A stretch of 64,000 nucleotides of DNA from Panagrolaimus kolymaensis (taxonomy: Eukaryota > Nematoda > Chromadorea > Rhabditida > Panagrolaimidae), in contig JAJQJQ010000026.1 of the NCBI GenBank assembly GCA_028622995.1, positions 1,922,001-1,986,000 on the forward strand, written 5' to 3'. Below are positions 46,594-59,600 of this stretch, piece after piece (position 1 is the stretch's first letter; each line of letters begins with the position of its first letter). The notes under the pieces are model-generated. The model worked only from the letters and a program-made list of their open reading frames with translations, ran no database searches and was not told the origin of the DNA. Both the position numbers and the translations under genes were made by a program.

Positions 46594-48918
46594 GCTTTGT
46601 TGCACGAAATTAATATCCTCCAAAATCTCAGTATCATTTCCAATAGAGAGAAATCCAAACTGTGAAAAGTCGCTGAAGAAATAAAAGTGTAAAGTAAAAA
46701 AAAGTTGGAAAATTTCTTTTCACGCGGTTTTAATGGATTAAATAATAAAAAACTCTTTTCAATTGACAAGACAAGTTTTTTTATTTTTCACACGCGATAA
46801 ACAAAGTCAAATCGCCAATTCACATTTTGTATAAAAAATCCCAGAAAAAAAAAGAGAATCAAACAAAAAAATTAAAGAAATAAAAAAAATTTGAATACCA
46901 GTTTTTTTCTGGATGGATTCTTGGCGCCTTAAAAAAGGCAAATAGATGAAACAAAAAAATGGACAAATGCTAATTTTTCAATCATCAAAAAACGGTACCA
47001 TTTTCTTTCATTCTTACGATTTGAAAAAAAAAGAAGCCAGTAGCATAATTCAAAAAATTTGGAAGGAAATTTATATTTATGAAGAAAAACATGGGACCTG
47101 CGCAGCCAACAACGATGTAACGCTCATCGTTGTCGTCGTCAGTGCTTCACGCTGCCCTCTCCCTTCTGACAGCCGGCAGATGATGAGTGACTCCGCCTGT
47201 GCCTGTAGTTGTTCGCCTGTGTTTCAGAGCGCCTCCATCCATGGTCAGGCGAAGACGAAGAAGACGACGACAAAGTCACTTCAAGTTGTTGTTATTGGCA
47301 GCTGGGTGGATGGCTGGCTGAATGGATGGACATAGAAAATACTGAAACCAAAATATCGTACATAAAAATAACAGCATTTTTATTTTCTTGCACAACGATT
47401 TTTCAAAACCATGACCTAAATTTTTTCTTTTTTTTCCATTGGGTTTTGCTGTTGCCTCTGCCGATGCTGGCAAAAGAAGGAAAACGGCCGCCGAAGGCAA
47501 AAAAAATATCCTCGCGATTTTTCATTGAAAACTTTTTGAAGGTCGGCTGACGATTTACGCAAGAGATTTTCATGGATTTTCTTCAATTTTAATATCCACA
47601 CGGACTTACTGAACACCTGGAGCGAGAGAGAGGATGAAGTGGACATTAACTTTTTTTTGAGAAATAAAAGTGTAAAAATAAAAACAACGTAAACTTTTTT
47701 TTCACAAATCATTCATTCATGTATTGTATTTATTATTTAATGGTCAATCAAAAAACTAAGAATAAAGTAAAAAATGATATAAGAAGGAAATAGTTGTTGA
47801 CACTTACAAAAGAAAGAAAGATGAAGAAGGATGGCGGCAAAATATGCATCGCATAAAAGAAGAAAAAGAAATTTTTTTTATCTCTCTGACTTCTGTATTA
47901 TTTGTTTGTTGTCGGCCAAGTAAATATAAATGATCATTGTCAAAAAAAAATTGTTGGTGATGACTCATAATACTCATGCATGCATAAATTTGTCACCATC
48001 GTCTCATATTATTGATGTGAAAAAAAATGTCATCTGCCATGAAAAAAAGTTCACTGCCATCAAAAAAAAATCATACCCACAAAAATATATTCAAAAAAAA
48101 TTAACTTCTCAACAAAATAAAAAGATTGCGGAACTTAAAACTTTTACTACTGGCACTCTGGGCATTTTGGTGGCCTTCAAAAATTTTTATGACATTTTAC
48201 CTTCAAAAATTTCACAAAAAAATCAAAATAATAAAAAAGGACCGTGGGAATTGGTGGGTTTTTTTTGTTGTCGAGCGTTTCAAAAAAATATTTTAAATAA
48301 TCATGGGTAATTATGGTTGCGCTTCTTTCTATTTTTATTTTTAATCGCCTCTGCTTTGTTTTCTTGAAAAAAAAAGAAGAGAGGATTTTCAAGGCTAAAA
48401 AAATCTTTTTAAAAATTGGAAGAATGGATTTTTATTTGCATTTTTCATAAAATTAAATTACAGCATAAACAAATTTATATAAGAAAAGGAAGAAAAATTT
48501 GAATAAAAAATAGAGAGACTTTTTTCGTGAATAAAAAATAATAAAAGAACAAAGAAATAAAAAGTGGGAAAGAGTAAAAAAAGAGAGGTATCTTTACATC
48601 TTTACTGTAAATTTCTTGAAAATAAAAATTTTCAGTATTTAAAAGCAACTTTTGGCAGTTAACATAAAAATCATAAGACAAACAATAAAAAATATTTAAA
48701 AGTTACAAAATTATGTAAATTTTTAAAATAAAAAATGGAACAAAAAATACTTAATTTTATATGGCAAGAAAAGAAAAAGCTTCTTCGGCATATTTAAAAT
48801 ATTTCTTTCAAGTCAAACTTTAAATTCAAACAAACAAATAAAAAAATGCGTTTTTAACAAAAAACGAAAAAAAATCAACACCCGCTAATTTTCCAAAAAA
48901 AAATTAATCAAAAATTAT
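46594..48918. other. 2.3-kb spacer between the two Clc-like genes
   Basis: This is A/T-run-rich DNA. Overlapping open stretches on both strands at 46946-47712 contain low-complexity residues and no domain. A more GC-rich patch at about 47095-47300 is notable but unassigned. Confidence 0.4.
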
Positions 48919-50232
48919 TTAAACACATGTTTCTGATTTTCTGCGAATTCTTTGTCCATTGATATCGGATTGATAGCTTCGAGCATGATGTAATTCGGGC
49001 ATACTTTCAAATCCAGGTGCACCTGCGCCAGCTGCGGCATGATATTCATCTTTAATATAATAAGGAGGAAGTTTAGATTTATTTGGATTTTGTTGAAACC
49101 CAGCCATTTGTGAATCAAATTCCATTGACCTAAAGTCGTTTACTTGATCATGAGGCAATAACAGCTCATAATTTGATGGGGTGCTACAAACATGAAAAAT
49201 ATTGTGAGTAAAAACAATGTTAATATTTTTTTGGGTGCAAAGCGGCGGCAGAGATGGGGATTAGAAAAGGGTTATAAAATACATGGAAGGAAAATTGTAA
49301 GGCACAAAAAACCAATAAGCAAAAAAAATGGGTGGACAAAAACACATTTTTTTCTGGGATGAGGAGGAGGTGTAAACAATCACAAATATATTTCACTTTA
49401 AACATACCGGCCAATATTGGTCATATTGGTTCGAGAACTTCGTTGAACACTGTAATTATCAAGCATACCACCTTGGGCTGTGAAAGAAAAATAAGTTGAA
49501 AGAATGGCAACCAAGAAGGAAATGAAATGAAAGCCGCATGCAATCATTTGAAGGAAGAAAGCTAAGCCAACTCGTTGTTCATAAGTTCCAACAATTCCTT
49601 TGATGAAACGATTATCAGCTCGATGAGAGAAAAAGAAGAATAAGCCTTCAGCGATTGTAGATAAAAACACTAAAAAAATTATTAATTTTTATCTTTGAAA
49701 CTCAAGAAGGGGTAATGCTTACATGTAACAAGCATAATGACAGTATAAACCAAAGCCAATGATCCATAGCAACATCCACAAATGGCAATACAAACTGACA
49801 TGAATCCAGTTAACAAAGCTAATCCCAACATAACTAATGTTGCTGTATGCCAACCTAAAAACATATACTTTCATAAACCCGTGATTCATTGTTTGAATTT
49901 TTTTCCCTACCATAAAATTTATGTCTATTTACTTCTCCAACAGGGCTGTTATCATCTTCCAAATCAAATGTTCCCGAATATTTGTCATAATCAAATTTAT
50001 AAACACAATGAAGAGGTTCTGAGATAGTTGAATATCTCCTCAAAATAGCATGATTATCTCGACTATGTCGAGTACAATCAAGCCATAAACCATGTTCATG
50101 AATGGAACCATATTCTTGTAAATTAACTACTTGCCAACTTGGTGTTAAAATGGCTGCAATTGAAAGTCCCATGGCAATCAAAGTTAATACCACGGAAAAG
50201 GTTATTGTTGCTTTTTGAGGTATTTCTGCCAT
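48919..50232 (-). CDS. Clc-like (claudin-like) four-pass membrane protein
   Basis: There are four exons: 50232-49911, 49854-49723, 49669-49408 and 49183-48919 (326 aa). The first membrane segment lies at about residues 9-30 and ends TPSWQVVNLQEYGS. The first loop has HEHGLWLDC and LHCVYKFDY, the same blocks as in the neighbouring gene. The second and third segments span LVMLGLALLTGFMSVCIAIC to LSTIAEGLFFFFS, and the fourth is LAFFLQMIACGFHFISFLVAI. The tail of about 110 residues is cytosolic (TPSNYELLLPHDQVNDF to RRKSETCV). The ending ETCV has the form of a PDZ-binding motif (x-S/T-x-V). This matches the nematode Clc-like family, thought to act at the plasma membrane in cell contacts or channel regulation. 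Confidence 0.9.
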
Positions 50233-53200
50233 TTTTTTATACTACAAAGTTTTTTTGATAAAAAAAGATTTAAATTCCTTTACACTTTTAAAATCTTTTT
50301 GATTTAAAAAAATTAGAAATAATTATGTAATATTTAAATCAAATCGCACAAACAAACACAAATTAAAAACAATAATAAACACGCTCCTCGTGAGAGAAAA
50401 AAAAACTCGTCTTCACTCGCGCAGTGTAGAAAAACAAAACAAAAATAACAGCAACAGAAGCCTGCATTCATTCTATTCATTTTCACTGGAAAGGTTTCTT
50501 CTTCTATTTTTTTTTCTCACCAACAGCAACAACTCTTTGGCTGACGACGATAGTGCCTCCAATGCTGCTGTGGCACTTCACTTACATTGAAGTCGTCGTC
50601 GTCCAGAAGGCAGAACGTCGCATTTTTATTTCTTTATTTTTTACTTTTAACCGGTTTTTTTTATTTATCGTCGGACGCACGAAAAGAAAGTCATCAGGTA
50701 AAAAAATTCATTTTTTATTTTTGGCTGACTGTCGTCGTTGTTGCTTGCCGCATCAAGCAAAAGGAGAAAAAAATTCACTGCCAATGGCCTTGCAAATCTA
50801 TCTCCACTTTTAGAATTTCAAAAAAATAAATAAAAATAGTGACCGATCTATTTTTTTAGACGCGGCAAGTTGTTGTTCTTCCGCTGCTGCCTAACTATGG
50901 TCAGCCGAGGTATTGCATACACCAAATTTCACTAAAAAAACATTATTTTTTAGAGGAAGGAAAGAACGGTAAAGAAAAAAATAATTTGAATTTTTAACAA
51001 TAACAATGAGATGAATCATCGAATATTTTGAATCAAGTGTTTTATTTTTTTATGGGTGAAAAAAAGTGAAAGAAAAAATGGGAGTAAAAAACCTGAAACT
51101 TTTTTTGTTTTTTAAGGATTGCTTAAAAGAAGAAGTAGACTCGTAAAAAATTACAAAATGCATCTAATAAACCTCAATTTTACGCTCTGGATGAATCTCA
51201 ATTTAGGTCATCAAAAACTTTAAGAAAGCTTTTTCTAAAAAAATATGCTTTGAAGTTGCTTAAAATTAATGAAACATTAGTTATCTAAAAAAGGAAAGAA
51301 AAAAGAGAAAAGTGTTAAACCTAAAATCCTTATTTAATTGAAACGTGTGAGAAAATATGTTTGTGCAAAAACATTATGTATTATCCACGAAACAAAAAAA
51401 AGTCATAAATACATGGAACCAGGTCATATCTATCTCTATCCATTCCATTCTGGATGGATTCATAGCGATAATGTCTCTGACTCATCAGCCTTGAATCTCT
51501 CTATTTTCCAACGTGGTGCTCCGTCTCAAATCCATCCATTACCAAAAACAAAAATGCGCGAAAAAAATGCCCCATGCAGAGAGGAAAAAAATATTTTCAC
51601 AAATTTTTTAAAAAATATAAAAGTTTTTGAATTGAATGGAACGCATCATCCTCAAATTTTCAAATCAATTTATTATTTTTTTGACGATTGCTTGATTCAT
51701 CCAAAAATTAAAAAAAAGTAAGGATGAGACAGACGCATTTGAGGATTATTAAACAAGTTTTAAAAAACTATTTATAAAAAAATGTGAGTTACAAAATAGA
51801 CTCTTTTTATTTTAATGCCTTTGAGTCATAATAATAATGGCTTCCAATTTATCCTTCGTTGATGATGATGATATTATCGTAAACTTAAAAAAAAGAAAAA
51901 TATGAGTGAGTGTGAGTCATCATGGCATAGATTTCGAATTACAGAAGAAGAAAAATCCGATTGGTTTTAAAAAAATAACAACATTCGTAAAAAATTATAG
52001 TATTTTTTCTTAAACAAACTTTGTCGCTGTCTTCTCTCAAGGGTCTTGAATGTCCTTGAGAAACAAAACAAAAAAATAAATAAATCGACGGTTTCGGTTT
52101 CATTTTTTTCTATTGCTGATCGAGATTGCCAATCGGTAAAAATAGTAGTAATTGTCAACGTCGGTGGTATCAAAAACAAAGGGTTTTAATAAATAAAAAA
52201 ACAAGTGAAAGTTATTTTTTTGATAAAATGCCAAGATTGCAAGATGCATCAGACTTATGGTAATTTAAAATTTAAAAAAAAAACAAATAAAAAACATGAG
52301 TGAAAATTTGCATGTTTTTCAAGAAGTTGTAAGAACCAGACGATTCAAAAGCAACAAATCCTAACAAATATATGTATTTCTAAGGTCAGTCAAAAAAAAA
52401 TCCTTTTTCTTTTAAGCCGGCTCACTTACCATTTTCTTTCCTTTCATTTTTTTCTTTCACATCGATCATGAATTTTTATGGCAGCTACCAACCGCCGCCG
52501 ACAACAACCTAATCCATTCTTTTGCGCGAAGCTGGCTGGCTCCTGCTGCTGCCCAATAGAAAACTGAGGAGGTTTTTTTACTTTTTTTCTTTCTTTTATT
52601 TTAAAAATGGATAAACGAAAAAAAGAAATGAAAAAATGGGGGAGATATAAATTCCTTGACGACGGAAAATAACGCCGCTTTAAAATAAGAAAAAAAATAG
52701 GGTCTAAGATTTTGGCGCATGCATGTGTATAAGAAAAAATGAGAAAGAGAAAGAAAAAAACTAGAAATTAAACTGCTACTTTTTTTATAAAAGTATGTAG
52801 GTATTCATGTCCCATTGGAATGAATGCCTTCTCGACCTTGACAAGGCAAAAAAATTAATATTGATTATTGCGATATGCCAAGGTTAAAAAAATCATTGAA
52901 GAATAGTATGATGATTTCCGGTGACAGATGCTTACGCGCTGATAAGTAATTCAGTTTCCTGCGAAACTTTTGATGGGTTGTAAAAATATAACAAAAAAAA
53001 TTTTATGGCATCGAAAGAGATATATAAGAAAAAAGGTAAAAAAAGTTTTAAAAACAAAAATCATTAATTCGAAGAAAAAAATTATTTTGAGGTGGAAAAA
53101 ATTTCACGAAGACAAAATCATCCTGAACTTCAAATTTTTATTTATTTCTTTCTTCCATTTTTTTGTTGTTGGAAAAACATTAACAACAAAAGTGGATGTT

Positions 53201-53963
53201 CGTCAACCATTCGTTCACGTTCTTTTCTTCTTTCTTTTCGTTTACTCGCGGACATTAACCTTGAACTCGATTTTTTTGATGACAGCGCCATCCATTCACC
53301 TCATCTCTCTTTCTTCTCCTTCTACCTTTCCTCGCTCCTCTCCTATTCTCCTATGTCATGAATTTTGTTGACCATGGTCCACCTCTCTTTTCTCCTTCCA
53401 TTGACTCTGGCTTGAATGCACCTGTCTAAGGTTATTGTTTTTTACTACCTCTTCTGCTGAGGATGAGGAGGCGAAGGAAATCATAATGATTCTATAACTC
53501 ACGATAATGACTGCTGGGCTCATAAAAAAATCTATCATCTTGATTTCTATGTTTATGCATATATTTTTTTACAACCGTTTTTAATAACAAATTTCTTTAT
53601 TTTATTGTATTTACAAAAAAAATATAACAAAAATAAAAAATTTTTCTTTGGCACTTTGCCTTTGTTTTTTAAGAATTATCAAAACATTAACTAACAATTT
53701 TTTTGGCATTTAAATAATAAAAAAACTGAGCATTTTGATTTGAGAAGAATAAAAATTAAAATGAAATAACTGAATTGCAAAAAAAGAGAGAAGAAATGAT
53801 GAAAAAATAATTGAAAGATAATTAGAGATCTTGCTAAGAAAAGAAAAAAATGATATAGTAAATATTCTAAAATTATTTTAATTTTCAAGAAGTGTTATGT
53901 TTGTTTTAATTAATTACTGTTGACCGTTTTTTGCCATAATAAAATTTTAAGAAAGTGGGATTA
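50233..53963. other. 3.7-kb non-coding region
   Basis: No gene is supported. The longest open stretches (51338-51721 and 52970-53371, both +) have no domain, no splice context and no good start. Dense A/T runs alternate with pyrimidine-rich patches (for example 53280-53400). It contains the upstream region of the Clc-like gene and the 3' flank of the CUPID gene. Confidence 0.45.
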
Positions 53964-56642
53964 TTAAACCATAGTTGCTCCTTTAGTAGTTGTCGGAGTT
54001 GAATTTGAGGAAGATTTTTGCTGGATAGGAACAATTCGAGTTGTTGGAGTACTATTATTGCTTGAAACTATAGGTATCAATTTTTTACTTGCACTAAAAA
54101 CTCCATCTCGATAAAAATTTAATAATGCTTCCATTTGTGGATCTCTTGATGGATATGGTTGTTGTCGTTGCTGCCAACAATCACCTCCACCGGGTGGTAA
54201 ACGACTTGTAGAATGATGCCTTGGATTTACAGTACAATGAGGAACTCCAATTCCTATTCCATTTGTTTGAGAAATTGAACGAATATTTTGCTGTGGTTGT
54301 AGTTGTTGTTTGCCTTCTGCTTGACTGAAAAACAAAAAAATCTGGTTTAAAGCAAAAGCAAACAAATAAAATATTATTGAAAATTTAAGAAAAAATAAAA
54401 AGCTTACGTTTCAATTCCGACGCCAACAGGAAAAGTTGTTGTAAGATTTTGAGGATTAAAAGTTTCATTGGTTGCTGTTGCCATTGCTGCATTTGCAGCT
54501 TGTCGTTGACGTAATGCTCTTCGATCAAGTGAAGCTGTAGAAAACCCTGAAACTCCATGAACCGATGAAGCTCGAACCGTCGCCATGGTTGCTGGATTTG
54601 CCATAGAAAGTCGATGATGATTGGAATTTTGAGGAGGTTGATGAAGGGATGCTAGGTAAGCTGCAGATACACCATTATTGTTGCTCATTTTTCGAACAAT
54701 TCTTCCAAGTTGTGTATTTGCAGCTGAAGTTATTAAACTATTATCTTGAGTTGTCGCCGCTATGGTATTATGTTTAGGAAAGTGTGAAGATGAATTACTC
54801 TAAAAACAAAAATCATTCATTCACTATCTTTTTGAGCATTAAAAAAGTTAAGTTACCGTAATGCTAAAATTAGTTGCACCAGTGTTATTGTTGGTTGTAG
54901 ATTTAGTAAATAGGGTTCTTGGTGGTGATCCTCCTTTAAGAACTGGACTGATTTTGTTATTGGAAAGTAAACTGCGAAGATTTGGTTCTGATATTTCTTC
55001 TCGATTCTAAAAATTCTACTGTTTTATGCTTTCTTTGAAAAGTCAATTTCTTACTTGAAGTGTAGGATAATTGGATTGTCGATAAGCGCTTTTATATGGC
55101 GCCAAAGAAGTATACCCAACATTTTCATATATTGGAGATGTTGTTTCGTCAACTTCAATGGATTTTGTTGCATTTTGATTTCGACTTCTTGGTGAAGTTT
55201 GAGCTGTGGATGGGAGAGTCATACGTCGACTTGGAAGTGATGGTGGAGTAGTTTCTGAATGAATTCCAGAATCATTTGGACTCGTATTTGTTGTGATCGA
55301 AGTTGCACTCGCCGTTGAAGTGGTCGGTGGACGTAAATGTCCCACAGAACTGCTAAAGATTGAATTTGGTTTAAAGAAATAATTGAAAGCATGAGCAAAC
55401 CTTGAAGGAGCTGGAGATTTATTCCATGCTCTTGAACAATTTGATGATCGTTCATCGGAATCACATAAATCTGGGATGGAACCTCTCGGAGTTGTGGGAC
55501 ATGATTTAGCCGACATGGAAAAATCTTGACTATTTTTATTTGACCATGACCAATTTTCTAAAAATCAGTTTATTATTTTAGTTTTAAAAAATTGGTTCTT
55601 ACTAATTCGACTGATTCCGCTGCTACTTGTTTCACTTCCATCAATATTCGAAACATCGGGTTTGGACATGGAGAGCCTCATTTGACTCAAACCTTTTTGC
55701 ATATTTCTCAACTTTGAATGAGCACTTTGTAAATCCCTTCGATGCTTTTTCCTCAAAGATTTATTTATAAATTTATCTTTTGACATTCTTTCTGTAGCAG
55801 CTATAATTTCTTTTTGCATTTTTATATCTGTTTCAATTGAAACCAATTTATCATCCTAAAAAGAAACATACTTTCAAAAAAAATTTTGCATGCTCAAATA
55901 CTAACCGTCCCCGCATTAGCGAAAACATCATCCGGTATGGCAAAGGTTGTTCCAACGCGCCTCTTAATTTTAGGTAATGTTTCATCGGGATGAAGAGTGA
56001 GATAAATTTCAATTGGAAGGAGACCGGTAATTTCCTGAAAAACAAAAAAAAAAGAATAATAAGGAAGGAATTACGTTACGCAATATGGGTTCGCCACTTT
56101 ATTATCCTTAAAAAAGCATGCCGACGCCGTCTTTTTTTAAACGATCTTATAGAGAACCTTTTAAGGTCAAGCTCATATTTCAATATTGCGCCATATTTTT
56201 TTAAGGATATTTCTTGCTAGTAAAATGGCGAAACTTGTGGCAGAAATGGGAAAACAAAATTAAGAACTTACAGCTTCTTGAAGGCAAACCCTTTTTAATT
56301 CATCAAGTTTTTGTATTAAACCATCTTCAAGAGAATCTCGATAAGTTTTTAATTCTTCCGCTCGTATTTGATCTCTCGTTTTTTCTTCTTCAGTTTTTTC
56401 AGCATTCTCTTAAAAAAAGAAACTATAATTATTTTTTTACTCTATTTTTTAAAATTAATAATAAAAACTAGCAATAATGAAAATGTTAGCGTGTTTTACG
56501 TGGATAAATTGTTATACTTACTTTTAGAAATGGAATGTTGTTTTAAAGGGTTTATCACAATTGGAATCGACATACCAGCTGAAGCCGCCGCCACCGCTGT
56601 TGGCATAGTCGAACTTTGATCAAACACTTTTGCGGATGGCAT
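53964..56642 (-). CDS. CUPID-domain protein (INAVA / CCDC120 / FRMD4-related) without FERM domain
   Basis: There are eight exons: 56642-56522, 56408-56272, 56034-55906, 55855-55603, 55557-55055, 55006-54857, 54799-54408 and 54324-53964 (681 aa). After about 40 low-complexity residues comes a coiled-coil (EKTRDQIRAEELKTYRDSLE), then LDELKRVCLQEAEITGLLP, TLPKIKRRVGTTFAIPD, and a basic helical stretch (FINKSLRKKHRRDLQSAHSK). This order matches the CUPID domain, which binds cytohesin ARF-GEFs in FRMD4A/B, INAVA and CCDC120 and helps build epithelial junctions. The remaining 500 residues are disordered and Ser/Thr/Pro/Asn-rich, with a likely phosphotyrosine-type SPIYENVGY. Cytoplasmic scaffold function is inferred from the family. 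No FERM domain is encoded upstream within the window. Confidence 0.82.
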
Positions 56643-59600
56643 CTTTGTGTGAACTTTAAAAAAAAAATAGAAATTATTAAGACACTATTTTTAATTTAAA
56701 CTAAATTACCTATTATTTTTTTTATTTTACACTGAAAGTTTAGTGGCAGATGATACTGGCAACATTCGGAATATTCGCTAAAGACAAAGAAAAAATTAAA
56801 AAGTTCAAACTGTCATTATTAAAAATGAAAGCAAACAAAGAATAAAGAACAAAAAATGGCGGTCACGATAATAATATTATATTAAAGAGGATAATTCAAA
56901 AAAAAGTTTATAAAAACACAGCTGCATCGAAATAAAAAAAACCCGAAAGACGAAGACAAAATAAAATAAAAAAAGTTCAAGACGAACGAAAAAAAAAGTA
57001 TGGTCATCGTCGCCGTCGTCTTGATCGGATTACAAAGAACTACGACAAAACAAAATTTTACAATCATTGTGGCTTCGCAATAAAAAATAAAAAAAATGTG
57101 TGAAAAATAAGACAATTTTCTCATAAAAAGTAGCTTAATTCAAAAATGGCGCAACAACTAAATGGTCTAAGAGAGAGGAGACAGAATAAAGTAAGTTGCG
57201 CAACACTAATGCATTAAAGCCTCTCAAAAAACCTAATTCGAGCGAGGAGCTATAGTGACAAAAATCTTTCTCAATATTTAAAAAAATGCCAATACAAAAA
57301 AGCTCTATGAAAAAAAATGGAGAGGAGACAGCCGCAATCCTTTTTTTCTTCCTTCCTTTTCCTATGTTTATTTTCCCTAAATCAGCCTTCCTCTATCCTT
57401 CTTTATTTTTTTTATTTTTCAATGATTTATGATTGAAAAAAAATGAAAAGAAGGAAGACGACATTGCAACTTTAAAATTTTAAAACAAAATAAATTGAAA
57501 TGAAAAAAAGACAATTTTTTTAAATTGAAAAAACATTAGTATACATCTAAAACTAATGTTTTTGATTGAATAAATAATCAAAAGAAGCGAAGAGAAAAAA
57601 GAAAAAAGAAAAGCGCAAGCGGACAAACTTCAAAACGCTTGTTTAGAAGAAAAAAAATGTTTTAGAAAATAAAATTCGGAAAAAAAACATCGATGCTTGC
57701 TTGTCTTTTTTTACTGTTGTTAGCCATCATCATTCAAATCATTTTCGTCATCGGTGTTGTATGAGCGAGCTCAAGCGCGTTTTTTTTCTTTCTTTCTGAT
57801 TTCTTGCTTGTTTTTTTTTTCGTCCACTAGGCTTAATTTTATTTCGTAGTGCACTCAATAATTCATTCCATCGTCGGTGAGTTAAAAAAAGCAAGTAAGC
57901 AAGCTTTGCGCAGCTCACAAAATTCACTGGAAAAAAAAGCAAAAATTTTAGTGATGGTGGTATCTCTGTCTCTCTTTTTTTCATTCATTCACTTGTACGT
58001 GAACCAAAACATAGAGAAGAAAGAAGCAAGTTGATAGTCTTTTTTTCTTCATAAAAAATGAAAAAAAGTCAATTTTTTTAAGCGATTTTGAAATACACAC
58101 TTCTTCTCAAAGAAAATGATGACGGATAAAAAAAAAGCGATCAAACGACGACAAAATATTTTGATTATGAGCTGAGAAAGTGCAAAAAAAAAGAACTCGT
58201 AAAAACAGAAACAATATTATTTTTTCTTTCCTAAAAAGGGAGAAAAGGAAAAAGTAAAAAAAACGTAAATCAATGAATGCCAATAAAGAAAAAACTTGTC
58301 GACGAGCCATTATTTGAAATCAAATCGTTTTTTTCGCGGAACTCTCATCCATCCCATTTGTGGTTTTTATGAGTATTTGTTGTCGTTACTTTTTTTTCTC
58401 CTAAATAGCATTTGCGTTGTTTAGCGTGAGAATTTATTGGATGTGATAAATCCACTAAAAAAACAAAAATAAATGTAAATAAAAATGGTATCAAACCTAG
58501 AAATTTTTGAATTTTGGAAAATCAAAGAAGAAAAAAAGTTAAATAAGCATGATTTGGATTGATGATGCCAAAAAAACTTTTATTTCGTTATACAAAAAGT
58601 GCACCTTTTTCCGAAATGACGACTAAAAATTGTACAAAAAAAAGTTTTCTCCAACAACAACAAAAAGAAAACAGTTTTTTTGGTCAGCTTTTTTCATGAC
58701 TGTCAACAAAACATAAGAACAGAAATACCTTAGACAAATAGCAAAAAAAAAAAAAGAAATCAAGGAAGAAAAAAACTTGAGTTTTTTAAGACCAGAAAAG
58801 TACAGCAAAAAAACCATGATGCAGACAGACATTAACTAACCCAATGAGACAATAATTTTGGGGAAAGAAAAAAATTCAAAAATTAGCATAAAATATAATA
58901 ATACAATAATGAGGTGAAATGATTCGAGAAAAAAAGGATGACGACAACGACAGCAGGCCCAGATTGCAATACACTCATACGAGAATTATAACACATGTTG
59001 GTTGGCCTTATTAAATTGGGAAACATAAAAAAATAAAAACCGACGACGACGCTAATTATGAACATCATCAAAAAAGGGACATAGCGAAGAAGCAATAATC
59101 CTCATAAAAATTTCAAAAAAAAATTAATTGTGTCTCCAAAAAAGCAATGAGTAATGAAGAAATATTGGTGAAAGAAAAAAAGTAATGCAACAAAGAAAGA
59201 GAAAAAAGAAAGAAATAAATCGCATCATTTCAAGCAGCTTTCTTTATTGCTTGAAAAAAAAGAATTGAAAAAAGGCAAAGCAATTGTTCGATTCATAAAT
59301 CATGGACCTCCTCCATTGCCACGCGGCGCAACTGAAAAAGTCAGCCTGATGGAAAGAAATTCTTTCACACGAACATTAAAAAGCAGTAAAAAATAATTTA
59401 AAAAAATTGTCAAATGCAATAAATTTTTTGACCCGAAAGCAAAAGATCATTTGTCAATTAAGTTTTTTGTTTCCAAAAAATTTTGATTAAAATGTGGTTG
59501 GTCGAAAAATATTTCTTTCTTTTTTTTAACTTACTTATTCAAGGTCGAAAAATAAATTAAGAAACCTCAAAGCTTTTTTCTAAATTTTTTTTTGAAAGAG

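Noticed and set aside
46946..47712. Overlapping long open stretches on both strands
   Set aside because: The more GC-rich patch here breaks the stop-codon density. The translations are low-complexity and do not resemble any family.
51338..51721. 127-codon open stretch on the plus strand
   Set aside because: It starts at a TTG, not ATG, has no domain, no splice partners and no promoter context, and lies in a gene-free AT-rich region.
52970..53371. 133-codon open stretch on the plus strand
   Set aside because: The residues are Lys/Phe/Leu runs followed by a Ser/Pro run from pyrimidine-rich DNA. There is no homology signal.
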